Source: JAGNLM01 sp964439835
Lineage (GTDB): Bacteria; Pseudomonadota; Gammaproteobacteria; JAABTG01
Direction: 5' to 3'
DNA length: 64,000 nt
NCBI GenBank assembly: GCA_964439835.1
Contig: CAYTPQ010000002.1
Span: forward strand, 105,915 to 169,914
Numbering within the stretch: the first letter of the stretch is position 1; every line of letters starts with the position of its first letter. Position numbers and translations under genes: made by a program. This document shows, piece by piece, positions 10,152-18,399 of this stretch. The notes beneath the pieces are model-generated. The model was not told where the DNA came from, did no database searches, and saw only the letters and a list, made by a program, of their open reading frames with translations.

Positions 10152-11357
10152 GTGGCGCAGTTCCAGTACAAGGCGATGGACCCCCGGGGCAAGCTCGTGA
10201 CGGGGACCATGGAAGCGGCGAACGCCGCCGACCTGGAGCTGCGGCTCGGGCGCATGGCCCTCGACGTGATCCGCTCCCGGGAGGTGCAGCGCTCCATCCC
10301 GCGCTTCGGCACCCGCGCCATCAAGCGCCGCGACCTGATCACCTTCTGCCTGCACATGGAACAGCTCACCTCGGCGGGCGTGCCCATCATCGAGGGGCTC
10401 TCGGACCTGCGGGACAGCCTCGACCACCCGCGCTTTCGCGAGGTGATCACGGCGGTCATCGAGTCGATCCAGGGCGGCGCGACGCTCTCGGACGCGATGG
10501 GGGCGGTCCCGAAGGTCTTCCCGGGGGTGATGCTGAGCCTCATCCGCGCCGGCGAGCAGACCGGGCGGCTTTCGGACGTGTTCAAGAACCTGACCGAGAA
10601 CCTGAAGTGGCAGGACGAGCAGATGGCGATGACCCGCAAGCTGCTCACCTATCCGGCCATCGTCGGCACGGTGGTCATCGGCGTCATCTTCTTCCTGATG
10701 ATCTACCTGGTGCCGCAGCTCCTGTCCTTCGTCACCGCGATGGGCAAGGAGATCCCGCTGCACACGAAGGCGCTCATCGCCGTCTCGAACGGCGTCGCCG
10801 AGTACTGGTACCTCGTGATCCTCGTCCCGGTCGCCCTCGTTGCCCTCGCGAGTTATCTCGCGCGGGTCAACCCGGCCGTGCGCGCGACCCTCGACGACTG
10901 GAAGCTGCGCTTCTGGGTGATCGGGCCGATCCTGAAGAAGAGCCTGCTCGCCCGCTTCTCGAACTACTTCGCGCTGATGTACGGGGCCGGCATCCCGGTG
11001 CTCGACTCGCTCAAGGTGAGCGAGGACATCGTGGGCAACCGGGCGCTCGGCAACGCCATCGAGCGCGCGGGGCGCCAGATCGCCGACGGGGCGAGCCTCT
11101 CGGGCGGCTTCGAGTCGGCCGGGGTGTTCCCGCCGCTGGTGTTGCGCATGCTGCGGGTGGGCGAGAGCACCGGGGCGCTCGAGGACGCGATGCGTCAGGT
11201 CGGCTACTTTTATAGCCGCGACGTGCGGGAGTCCGTCGACCGGCTGCAGTCGCTCATCGAGCCCACGATGACGCTTTTCCTGGGGGCGATACTCGCCTGG
11301 GTGATGTTCTCCGTGCTGGGTCCCATCTATGACCTCATCACTCAGATCAAGATTTAG
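10152..11357 (+). CDS. mshG: MSHA pilus inner-membrane platform protein MshG
   Basis: A 401-residue GspF/PilC-family protein with two GspF repeats: the first from FCLHMEQLTSAGVPIIEGL through SLIRAGEQTGRL, the second from LLARFSNYFALMYGAGIPV through MLRVGESTGAL. Three membrane segments are seen near residues 170-195, 220-240 and 370-395. It anchors the extension ATPase and rotates or passes pilins into the fibre. GTG 10152 is the start, six bases after mshE. The 3' end overlaps the next gene by 29 bases. Confidence 0.95.
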   Translation: MAQFQYKAMDPRGKLVTGTMEAANAADLELRLGRMALDVIRSREVQRSIPRFGTRAIKRRDLITFCLHMEQLTSAGVPIIEGLSDLRDSLDHPRFREVITAVIESIQGGATLSDAMGAVPKVFPGVMLSLIRAGEQTGRLSDVFKNLTENLKWQDEQMAMTRKLLTYPAIVGTVVIGVIFFLMIYLVPQLLSFVTAMGKEIPLHTKALIAVSNGVAEYWYLVILVPVALVALASYLARVNPAVRATLDDWKLRFWVIGPILKKSLLARFSNYFALMYGAGIPVLDSLKVSEDIVGNRALGNAIERAGRQIADGASLSGGFESAGVFPPLVLRMLRVGESTGALEDAMRQVGYFYSRDVRESVDRLQSLIEPTMTLFLGAILAWVMFSVLGPIYDLITQIKI

Positions 11358-12948
11358 CCGCGCGCCGCGGCGCTGCTTCTACCTTTCGGGCAGCCGCCTG
11401 ACGGCCTACCAGTGGCGCAAGGGCACGCTGACCGACGCCTTCCTGTTCCAGAGGAGCGACGAGGGCCTCGCCGACTTCGCGACCTACCTGGAGGAGCAGG
11501 TTGACGTCCCTGCCTACATACTCCTCGACCTGGTGGAGGAGGAGTACCGGCGCGACACCATCCCGCACGTCCTCGGCGGCGATCGCCAGAACGTCATCAA
11601 GTACCGGGTCGAGCGCGCGTTCCGCGAGACGCCCTACTGGTACGGCGACATCCAGGGTCGCGAGCCGGAAGGGCGGCGTGACGACCGGCTGCTGATCAGC
11701 GCGGTCACCAACCCCGGTTTGCTCAAGCCATGGGTCGATCGCATCCAGGAGCACAAGGTCGCGCTCGCCGGGATCTACTCGCTGCCGCTGGTGAGCGCCG
11801 CGGTCCTGCCGGTGATCGAGGCGACCAAGGGCGACGTGTTGCTGGTGAGCCTGCAGAGCACCGGCAACCTGCGCCAGTCGTTCTTCGTCGACCGCCAGCT
11901 GAAGCTCTCCCGCCTCGCCCACATGCCGCTGCTTGCCCCCGAGGGCGTGGTCGAGACCACTCTCGACGAGGTCGAGAAGCTGCGCCGCTACCTGAACAGC
12001 CTGCGGCTGTTGCGCCGGGACGCGAGCCTGCAGGTCTACGTCCTGGCCCACGGGCCGGTGATGGAGGAGCTGCGCCGGCAGGCGGGGGCGACCCCGACGA
12101 CGACCTATCACCTGGTCGACCTGGCGGACCTGGCGGACCGGATCGGGATGAACCCGACCTTCGTCACGCCCTACGCCGACGCCGTCTTTGCCCACCTGCT
12201 GCTGGCGGCACCCCCCGCCAACCACTACGCGCTGCCGGCCGAGACCCGCTACTTCAATCTGTTCCGGGCCCGCAACGCCCTGCGGGCGGGCAGCTTTGCG
12301 CTGCTGGTCGGGGGGCTGATCGGCGGCGGCTACGGGGTCACGGAGGGCCTGGTGCTGGAGCGCCGGGCGCTCGCGGCCGGCCAGCAGGCGGACTATTACA
12401 AGGTGCGTTACGAGGAGGCGCGGGGCGGCCTGCCGCCCTCGCCGGTCGAGGCGACCGACCTGAAGGCCGCGGTGGAGACCGCCGACGCCCTAGCCCGCAT
12501 CCGGGCCCTGCCGCTGCCGCTGCTGTCGGCCGTGAGCCAGTCCCTGGACGCCAACCCCGACATCCAGGTCGAGACCGTCGAGTGGCGGGCCGACCCCAGC
12601 CCCGACGCCCAGACCGGCGCCGCGGGGGGCAGCCGTGCGACAGCTCCTCCCCCCAGTCGGGGGTCGGCCGGCGGAGCCCTGCCGCAGGACGGGCTCTACC
12701 ACCTGGTGGTCGTGAACGGCCGGGTGACCGTGCCGGAGGGCGACTTCCGCCGCGCGCTCGAGGGCGTGCGGGCCTTCGCCGATTCGCTGCGGTCACAGGC
12801 CGGCGTGCGCGAGGTAAAGATCCTGACCCAGCCCCTCAACGTGAGCTCGACTGAGAGCCTGCGCGGTGACCTGCAGACCCGGCAAGGCACGGGCAAGCAG
12901 GACTTCTCGGTGCGGGTAGTGTTCCGGAAAGACGATGCGGCTGCCTGA
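11329..12948 (+). CDS. MshI-like (PilM/GspL-type) pilus assembly protein
   Basis: A 539-residue protein with an actin-like PilM/GspL-type cytosolic half (about residues 15-290; RCFYLSGSRLTAYQW, then a conserved VDRIQEHKVALAGIYSLP), one membrane segment near 320-340 (FALLVGGLIGGGYGV), and a periplasmic PilN-like part. It replaces separate PilM and PilN proteins, as MshI does in Vibrio. It overlaps mshG by 29 bases and the next gene by 14, so it belongs to the same transcription unit. The name is inferred from domain order and position. Confidence 0.75.
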   Translation: MTSSLRSRFSRAPRRCFYLSGSRLTAYQWRKGTLTDAFLFQRSDEGLADFATYLEEQVDVPAYILLDLVEEEYRRDTIPHVLGGDRQNVIKYRVERAFRETPYWYGDIQGREPEGRRDDRLLISAVTNPGLLKPWVDRIQEHKVALAGIYSLPLVSAAVLPVIEATKGDVLLVSLQSTGNLRQSFFVDRQLKLSRLAHMPLLAPEGVVETTLDEVEKLRRYLNSLRLLRRDASLQVYVLAHGPVMEELRRQAGATPTTTYHLVDLADLADRIGMNPTFVTPYADAVFAHLLLAAPPANHYALPAETRYFNLFRARNALRAGSFALLVGGLIGGGYGVTEGLVLERRALAAGQQADYYKVRYEEARGGLPPSPVEATDLKAAVETADALARIRALPLPLLSAVSQSLDANPDIQVETVEWRADPSPDAQTGAAGGSRATAPPPSRGSAGGALPQDGLYHLVVVNGRVTVPEGDFRRALEGVRAFADSLRSQAGVREVKILTQPLNVSSTESLRGDLQTRQGTGKQDFSVRVVFRKDDAAA

Positions 12949-13552
12949 GATCGACTGGTCGGTCCTGCGGGGCTCCCTGATCCTGGGGGTGGTCGCGCTC
13001 GCCGTGAGCGTGGCCCTGTTCAGCGGCGGCCAGTGGTTCCACAAGGAGATGCAGGCCCGCTACGACAAGGAGCAGCGCCGGTTCCAGACCAACAGCCGGC
13101 GCTACCTGTCGGTCGACGAGGAGGAGCGCCTCATCTCCTCCAACCTCCCCGCCTACCGCGGCCTGGAGCAGTCCGGCATCGTCGGCGAGGAGCAGCGCCT
13201 CGCCTGGGTCGAGACCCTGCGCGAGGTCAGCGCGGGCCTGCGGCTGCCCTCGATGCGCTTCGAAATCCTGCCGCAGAAGGAGTACCAGCCGCCGATCGCG
13301 GTCTCCACCGGCAACCTGCGGGTGTACGGCAGTCCCATGCGGGTGCAGCTCGGGCTGCTGCACGAGGACGACCTGTTCCGGTTCCTGGACACCCTCGGCC
13401 AGCGCGCCCTCGGCAAGTTCAGCGTGGACCGCTGCACGCTCCGCCGCGCCGGGGGGACGGTCCAGGCCGACCCCAGCAAGCCCAACCTGGAGGCCGAGTG
13501 TGAGCTGCTCTGGCTGACCATCCGCCAGCCGCGCCAGGAGCCGACCGGGTGA
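12935..13552 (+). CDS. MshJ-like (PilO/GspM-type) inner-membrane protein
   Basis: A 205-residue protein with one N-terminal membrane helix (residues about 12-32, GSLILGVVALAVSVALF), a coiled-coil-like stretch (QARYDKEQRRFQTNSRRY), and a periplasmic ferredoxin-like domain. This is the layout of PilO/GspM subunits of the alignment complex. It overlaps the preceding MshI-like gene by 14 bases and would partner it in the inner membrane. Function is inferred from layout and place in the operon. Confidence 0.7.
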   Translation: MRLPEIDWSVLRGSLILGVVALAVSVALFSGGQWFHKEMQARYDKEQRRFQTNSRRYLSVDEEERLISSNLPAYRGLEQSGIVGEEQRLAWVETLREVSAGLRLPSMRFEILPQKEYQPPIAVSTGNLRVYGSPMRVQLGLLHEDDLFRFLDTLGQRALGKFSVDRCTLRRAGGTVQADPSKPNLEAECELLWLTIRQPRQEPTG

Positions 13553-13566
13553 GCGACGGTTGGCCG

Positions 13567-13682
13567 AACCACAAAGTTCACAGAGCACACAGAGCAAGCA
13601 TGGGAGACAGCCTGCGGAGGCACCGAACGAGTGTCACTCCATGATCCAATGATCTCTGTGGACTCTGTGCACTCTGTGGTAA
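13567..13682. repeat. Intergenic inverted repeat, CACAGAG family (copy 2)
   Basis: The left arm has AACCACAAAG followed by two CACAGAG-type heptads; the right arm has ATCTCTGTGG, ACTCTGTGC, ACTCTGTGGT. The arms are separated by about 55 bases of unrelated sequence. It lies between the MshJ-like and MshK-like genes, inside an otherwise tight operon. Confidence 0.8.
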
Positions 13683-13719
13683 GGCGACGTGCCGCCCTGA
13701 CAAGAGAGGTGGTCTCAGC

Positions 13720-14214
13720 GTGACGGCATCGGTCTTCCGACTCTGCCCGGCGGCGGCTCTGCTCGCTGCCCTTGGAATTTCGCTTGCGAGCCCGGCCCAG
13801 GCCCAGCAGCTTCCCGGCCGCCTGTTCCTGACCCCCGCCGAGCGCGCTCACCTGGACGAGCTGCGCGCGGCCCGGCCCCAGCAGTTGGAGAGCCGGGCGC
13901 CATCCGGGACGAGCCAGGTCACCATCGACATCCCGCCCCCACCGCCCCCCGAGCCCTTCACCATGAACGGCCTCGTGGTCCGCTCCAGCGGCCCCAACAC
14001 CGTCTGGGTCGACGGCCAGCCCGTCCTCAGCACCCACGACACCAGCAAGGGCGTGCGCATCGACACCCGCGGCACCAACGCCGGCGGGACCCCCGTGACC
14101 GTCCTGGAGAGCGGCCGCGCGGTGCGCCTGAAGCCCGGCCAGACCTACGTCCCCGACGGCGACGTGCTGACCGAGCGCTACGAGGAGCCGCCGGCGGCGC
14201 CGCCGCCCCGCTGA
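13720..14214 (+). CDS. MshK-like periplasmic protein
   Basis: A 164-residue protein with a cleavable signal peptide (hydrophobic residues 9-23, then SPAQA-QQ). The mature part has a Pro run (residues about 67-74) and a small beta-rich module (MNGLVVRSSGPNTVWVDGQPV... VRLKPGQTYVP) resembling the C-terminal part of MshK or of PilP-like proteins. The start is GTG 13720 with AGAGAGGTGG upstream. Being last in the MSHA gene run supports an MshK role, but similarity is weak. Confidence 0.6.
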   Translation: MTASVFRLCPAAALLAALGISLASPAQAQQLPGRLFLTPAERAHLDELRAARPQQLESRAPSGTSQVTIDIPPPPPPEPFTMNGLVVRSSGPNTVWVDGQPVLSTHDTSKGVRIDTRGTNAGGTPVTVLESGRAVRLKPGQTYVPDGDVLTERYEEPPAAPPPR

Positions 14215-14246
14215 CCCACGCATCGGGACATGGTGAAATCTCTGTC

Positions 14247-14423
14247 ATGAGCACCGAGATTTCAATACAAGCGAACGCCCGCACCGTTGCCGACGAGCTG
14301 GCGGAATTGCGTGAGATCATGCGGGAGGAAGGCTACGAGCTGGAGCTACCCCCACGCTCTACCCGCCCCAGCGGATCCCTGCCGCTCAGCTCGCTCGGGG
14401 ACCTCGGTCGTAGACCGGCTTGA
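14247..14423 (+). CDS. Small 58-residue protein, possible antitoxin remnant
   Basis: An ATG-started frame of 58 codons beginning MSTEISIQANARTVADELAELR, with a short amphipathic helix and a Pro/Arg/Ser-rich tail. It lies between the last MSHA gene and a TA locus. I do not recognise the family; the helix-rich start resembles small antitoxins, which is a guess. It may be a decayed open frame. Confidence 0.35.
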   Translation: MSTEISIQANARTVADELAELREIMREEGYELELPPRSTRPSGSLPLSSLGDLGRRPA

Positions 14424-14518
14424 CCGCCGTTACACCCTGCCGACGGAAGTCCGGTAGCCGCCCGTGTCATCCCCCGACCCGATCCGCCCCTACACCGCCC
14501 AGGAAGCGCCCGCCGCGT

Positions 14519-14725
14519 ATGCGCCGTAGGGCCAAGACGGTGGCTGCGCCGCCCGACCCCCAGGTTGACGCCCGCTTCGGCGCCGAGGCCGCCGAGGCCG
14601 AGCAGGAGACCGAGCAATCGGGGCAGGCCTACGACGCCGCGGAGGTCTTCGACTACCTGGAGCAGCGGGCGCGCGGCACCAGCGCGAAGCGCCCGGAACC
14701 CAAGCCGTGGCGACGGTCTGGCTGA
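14519..14725 (+). CDS. Putative antitoxin of a ParE/RelE-type locus
   Basis: A 68-residue charged protein (AEAAEAEQETEQSGQAYDAAEVFDYL in parts), strongly acidic in the middle and basic at the end (PKPWRRSG). Its stop overlaps the following toxin frame by 19 bases, the usual coupling of antitoxin and toxin genes. The antitoxin role rests mainly on this context. A TTG start at 14420 would lengthen it by 33 codons but lacks other support. Confidence 0.55.
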   Translation: MRRRAKTVAAPPDPQVDARFGAEAAEAEQETEQSGQAYDAAEVFDYLEQRARGTSAKRPEPKPWRRSG

Positions 14726-14996
14726 GTGCCCGGGCCGTTGCCCATCTGGAGCGCATCTTCGAGCTCCTCGCGGAGCGGGACCCCGACGGGGCGCTCCAGA
14801 CCGTGCAGCAAATCCGCGAGGCGGTGATGATCCTGGCGCACCACCCCCTTCTCGGGCGGACCGTAGAGGACGGCCGGCGCGAGCTCGTCATCTCCCATGG
14901 CCGTTCGGCGTATCTCGCCGGTGGTACCCGGCCGACCAGAAGGTCCTGGTCCGGGCGATCCGTCACGCCCGCGAGGCAGGGTACGCCGGGGACTGA
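14707..14996 (+). pseudogene. ParE/RelE-family toxin gene, frameshifted
   Basis: The first frame gives ATVWLSARAVAHLERIFELL through GRRELVISHGRSAYLA, a normal ParE/RelE start and middle. The expected C-terminus (RWYPADQKVLVRAIRHARE, stop at 14994-14996) is present but in another frame, entered at about 14920-14930. As read, the first frame runs on to 15051 with unrelated residues. So the toxin is either inactivated by an indel or affected by a sequence error. Confidence 0.75.
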
Positions 14997-15121
14997 GCGC
15001 TCACATCGGGACGGGGCTGGCGGTCCGGGGAGTCCGTCCGGCTGGGGGTGATTGCGGCAAGGCACCTCTGAACCACATGGCCGCGGAACTTCAGGACGAG
15101 AGTGACAGGTAATGGGGTGAC

Positions 15122-15556
15122 ATGAGGCCGACTGTGCTCTTACGGACCTACGCCCTGGCGTTTCTGCTCGGGTGGGGGCTCTGGCTCTGGCTCGACAAGA
15201 GCGGTCCCCCGTACGTCCCACCGCCGCCGTCGGCGCCCTACGCTCCAGGGGCGATGCCCGGCTATCCGGGATACCCGAGCTACGCACCCGGCGTGCCTCC
15301 GGCCCCCGCTGGCGATGGGGACGCCACGGTCCAGGACTTCCAGCACGCGGTTGACCTGCTGAAAGCCGGCTACGCCAAGCAATCCTTTATCGCCCTCTGG
15401 CGCAAACAGTCCTGGGTCCTGGCCGGGGTGATGACCGTCCTGGTCGCCCTCGTCCTGCCGCTCGGCGGGCGGCTCGTCGACCGCCTGCGCCGTCGCTCCA
15501 GGGGGGCGGGCCGGGCGGCGGGTGATGTGGTGAGCTGGCGTCGTCCAGACGTCTGA
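15122..15556 (+). CDS. Hypothetical two-helix membrane protein
   Basis: A 144-residue protein with an N-terminal hydrophobic helix (about 9-24), a Pro/Tyr/Gly-rich stretch (residues about 28-60), and a second membrane helix near 98-117 followed by an Arg-rich tail. No family recognised. It stands alone between two TA loci. The layout suggests a short extracytoplasmic loop between two membrane anchors. Confidence 0.6.
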   Translation: MRPTVLLRTYALAFLLGWGLWLWLDKSGPPYVPPPPSAPYAPGAMPGYPGYPSYAPGVPPAPAGDGDATVQDFQHAVDLLKAGYAKQSFIALWRKQSWVLAGVMTVLVALVLPLGGRLVDRLRRRSRGAGRAAGDVVSWRRPDV

Positions 15557-15617
15557 CGCCGGGGCGCTGTGCTGAAGCGTGCCCAACACGCAGGCCGCTC
15601 ACCCGCCTTCTACGACG

Positions 15618-15899
15618 TCACGCAGCCGGCCGTACCTCGAGGCGAACGGTAAACCCCGCGTGTCCGAGTAAGCCGACAAGCTCGTCGACCGAGAATCGGT
15701 CGATCTCGCCGCGCCGCAACTCGGCCAGACGAGGCTCCGTAATCGCGAGTTGTTTCGCCGCGGCCTTATCGGTAACGTCCGGCCGCGAGAGGTATCCCTG
15801 AAGCCCGCGCATCAGCGCAGCGCGGAGCCGCATGTTGTCGACCTCCTCGGCACTGTTCTCCAGTGCGTCCCAGACAATATCAAATCGCTGTCTCTTCAT
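15618..15899 (-). CDS. XRE/HigA-type antitoxin
   Basis: A 93-residue protein with a helix-turn-helix of the XRE/HigA2 kind: LMRGLQGYL, then DKAAAKQLAITEPRLAELRR and FSVDELVGLLGHAG. Such antitoxins bind their own promoter and neutralise a Gp49/HigB-like toxin. The partner toxin lies immediately upstream on the same strand, its stop overlapping this ATG (ATGA), but that toxin frame is broken. Confidence 0.8.
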   Translation of the reverse strand: MKRQRFDIVWDALENSAEEVDNMRLRAALMRGLQGYLSRPDVTDKAAAKQLAITEPRLAELRRGEIDRFSVDELVGLLGHAGFTVRLEVRPAA

Positions 15900-16234
15900 C
15901 CTCGTGCCCTGGGCAGCTCACTGAGCTGCAACTTCGCCTGTTCCACTTCCCGCGTAGGCGTCTGCGCCGTCTTCTTCTGAAACACGTTCAGTACATGTAT
16001 CGCGTCTTCAAGACGTAGCAATACAGGTCACGCGAAAAACTCCCGCCTCGGCGTGACGCTGGATTTCCCACACACCTGACTCCATGGCCATGGCTGGCAT
16101 CGGTCGCCAGTCATCGGGCATCGCCCCCACGGCAGCTTGTCGAGTCGACAACCCGCGCGGTGGCGCGCGTGTTCCCAAAATGACCGGACTGCGTCAAGGG
16201 AAGCAAGGCAAGAAGTCGAGGGGGCCTCATACAT
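15896..16234 (-). pseudogene. HigB/Gp49-like toxin gene with at least two frameshifts
   Basis: Three reading-frame pieces together give a recognisable phage Gp49/HigB-type toxin. In order: SLDAVRSFWEHARHRAGCRL (near 16190-16130), then PDDWRPMPAMAMESGVWEIQ through EAGVFRV (near 16115-16030), then LLRLEDAIHVLNVFQKKTAQ to the stop at 15896-15898. Frame changes fall near 16120 and near 16018. The family motif VFQKKT is intact. The downstream antitoxin overlaps by ATGA and is whole. Confidence 0.75.
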
Positions 16235-16255
16235 GGACAGCGTGCAAGACCTAGC

Positions 16256-17059
16256 CTATAGCAGAGGTACGACGAGATAGGGAACGGGGGTGTCCTGGTC
16301 TTCCGGCGGCACCCGATTCTGCGGTGGAACGATGGGGTTATTGCTCGTGTCGCAGGCTCGAACCTTGCCCCTGTCGAGGTCGCCGTCATCAAGTATGTCG
16401 TCAAGTCGAACGGCGAGCGAGTATGGGACGCCCTTCAGTTGGAGGACATTCTGCACGGATGTAGGGTACGTTGTCGGGTAGCTGGAAACGGAATTCGGTC
16501 TTGAATCTCCGCGCGACATGAACTCAATGGATACATGTGCATCACCAAAGTTACGCACGATGGGTGACGCATCTTCGCGGATAAGACCGGCCCGAGCGAG
16601 ATGGAGGGGCGCGCAGTTTGTCTCCGTGTAGCCAGCTTGCGGGTCAGTTTGCAGGTTGATCAGGCCATTGCCCGCGTAGCTTCCTGCAAGAAGGCCGCAG
16701 ACCGCCGTTTCCGTAGGGCTCAACGGTAAATCGTCGCTTGCCCGTCTCAGGTCTCCGGGCAGGTAATGGTAGCGCTCCTTAAATGCCCTGGTGGCCTCAG
16801 AGAGATCCTTTACGGTCGAGACGAGGTCCTTCAAGTAGGCCTCCTTGCGCATGGAACTGGCCTGAAGAATGGCAGCGAGGAGGAGGGCTGCGATTACGAG
16901 GACGATGACAAGCTCGAAAAGGGTGAAGCCGTCTTGGGAGACATATGAAACTGGACGTGGTATCGCTTGACCATACGATACCAACTTGATGTGTGACCGC
17001 GGCCTCAGCGGGTCCTCCTGGCCAACCAACGGAACAACAGGGGCGACACCAGTGGTCAT
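16256..17059 (-). CDS. Type IV prepilin-like protein, low-GC region
   Basis: A 267-residue prepilin with cleavage motif QDG|FTLFELVIVLVIAALLLA. The leader would be unusually long (about 38 residues) if translation starts at ATG 17059, which overlaps the upstream stop by ATGA; a start at 17065 or an internal TTG is possible. The globular part shares RYHYLPGDLRRA and a GNG-x-IN...HLARAGLI layout with the pilin at 31963. Local G+C is far below the core. It likely forms a pseudopilin pair with the upstream gene. Confidence 0.8.
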   Translation of the reverse strand: MTTGVAPVVPLVGQEDPLRPRSHIKLVSYGQAIPRPVSYVSQDGFTLFELVIVLVIAALLLAAILQASSMRKEAYLKDLVSTVKDLSEATRAFKERYHYLPGDLRRASDDLPLSPTETAVCGLLAGSYAGNGLINLQTDPQAGYTETNCAPLHLARAGLIREDASPIVRNFGDAHVSIEFMSRGDSRPNSVSSYPTTYPTSVQNVLQLKGVPYSLAVRLDDILDDGDLDRGKVRACDTSNNPIVPPQNRVPPEDQDTPVPYLVVPLL

Positions 17060-18057
17060 GGACATGCGTTACTGATCACTGCAAATGCGGCAAGGCGATC
17101 GGAGGTTACATAGAATACCTTATCGTCGCTAGTGCCGACTGTTCCGTCGGGCCCAGAGGACGTGAGAGTGGCTACCTGGACTGAGGATGGAGGGGAGGCT
17201 ATTGAAATGAGCGCTGAAACCAGCCGGGTGTATACGAGGTCATTTCCCCATGGATCAGAAATCATCATCGTTGTGCTACTAGGAACAATACAGGAGCTTT
17301 CGACAGTGCGCGCGAAAACCAGTGCCTCGCCAGATCTGAAAGCTTCATCCAGCAAACGTATCTTGAGTTGCCCTTGGAGAAATTGGGGACTAAGTAGCTG
17401 GCCAGCAGAGATAGGTAGGACAACGTCATCGAAAGCTCCGCCTGTGGCGCTCTCGTTCTCCGTAAAGGTACGAGTCACATAGAACGTGTCAAGATCCGTG
17501 TTCTCGTCCTCATCCGATCCAACAGCCGGAGGCGAGAGTTGGGTGCCCTTTATCGTGTACGCTCCCAGACCGTTACGGCCGTGAGACACCAATACAGCCA
17601 CCAGACCGGCCTGTGACCCAACGTCTGTGTTTACGGTCAGGTCTCCAGTATCGGTAAGCTTGAACGCTTGAGGCTGGCTCCAGTTAACCGGTGAACTTGC
17701 TACGTGATAGGAGATGAAGTTATCCCAGCCGTCCAACGCCGCCTCACGAGACAGGCCCAGTGTCTGATAGGGCAGCACGCCTACTGGGGCCGTGCAAGTT
17801 GTCCCCGTCTTGTCCTCGAAGCCATCGAGGGGGTCGGGGGGGAGGGATACGAGGACGTCCGGACAGGGGAGGTGATCGTGGACAGCTAGGTAGAAGGTGA
17901 GCGCCCCCTTTACTACCTCCATCTTCGCCTTGGTCTTGCTGTAAGCGCTGGTTGTGGACTGTGCATGGAACGCTGCAATTCCCAGGGTCAGCATCGTCCC
18001 GATGATGACAAGCACGACTGCGAGTTCAAGGAGGGTGAAGCCTCTGGGGTTGCGCAT
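17056..18057 (-). CDS. Type IV prepilin-like protein, paralogue of the prepilin at 26116
   Basis: A 333-residue prepilin with short leader MRNPRG|FTLLELAVVLVIIG. The globular part has LPCPD, YQTLGLSREAALDGWDN, LVAVLVSHGRNGLGAYTIKG and DLDTFYVTRTF, matching in order LPCPD, WATLGVSPVDAWGR, AAIVLSLGPNGLGGVDGTG and LDLDATFSARDRT of the protein at 26116-26922. One 60-base line sampled here (17281) counts 53% G+C, against 72% in a core line (5041). It is translated ahead of, and coupled to, the prepilin at 16256. Confidence 0.85.
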   Translation of the reverse strand: MRNPRGFTLLELAVVLVIIGTMLTLGIAAFHAQSTTSAYSKTKAKMEVVKGALTFYLAVHDHLPCPDVLVSLPPDPLDGFEDKTGTTCTAPVGVLPYQTLGLSREAALDGWDNFISYHVASSPVNWSQPQAFKLTDTGDLTVNTDVGSQAGLVAVLVSHGRNGLGAYTIKGTQLSPPAVGSDEDENTDLDTFYVTRTFTENESATGGAFDDVVLPISAGQLLSPQFLQGQLKIRLLDEAFRSGEALVFARTVESSCIVPSSTTMMISDPWGNDLVYTRLVSALISIASPPSSVQVATLTSSGPDGTVGTSDDKVFYVTSDRLAAFAVISNACP

Positions 18058-18399
18058 ACGTCGGGGAACCCTCGATGACGTCGAAGCTGCTGCGGCAGGA
18101 TATCGGTCAGGCCTGGCGACGACTGGAGTCTAGGTGCTGCCTCGTCGGATTCGGCTACGGCCTGATTCATCATAGCGCAGTCCAATCGTTGCAAGTCGGC
18201 CGCGCTTAGACCGGGGGTGTGGCCGGGTAGCCAGGGCGCAAGCCAAAAGGGCACGCCGCATGAGGACGTGTGCCCCCCTCCCACCGTCGGCAGGGGCTGT
18301 TGGGCCAGCCTGGAGCGCAGGTTAAGCAAGATACGCGCCAAGCGCCGCTGACTCGCAGGGACCGGCCGAGATGAACTCGGTGTAGATGTCGAGATAGGG
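18058..18399. other. Intergenic stretch between two minus-strand genes
   Basis: About 340 bases separate the PEP-CTERM-type gene from the prepilin pair, all on the minus strand. A frame crosses it (17988-18521, minus) but overlaps both real genes and has no recognisable domain. No clear sigma-54 or sigma-70 promoter, hairpin or repeat was seen. Confidence 0.4.

Noticed and set aside
13567..13682. Short CACAGAG repeats as a CRISPR array
   Set aside because: Units are 7-10 bases, arranged as inverted arms with one unrelated centre; no regular spacers and no cas genes.
14707..14996. Programmed ribosomal frameshifting in the toxin genes
   Set aside because: No slippery heptamer with a following structure was seen at the frame changes, and several unrelated toxins show different kinds of damage.
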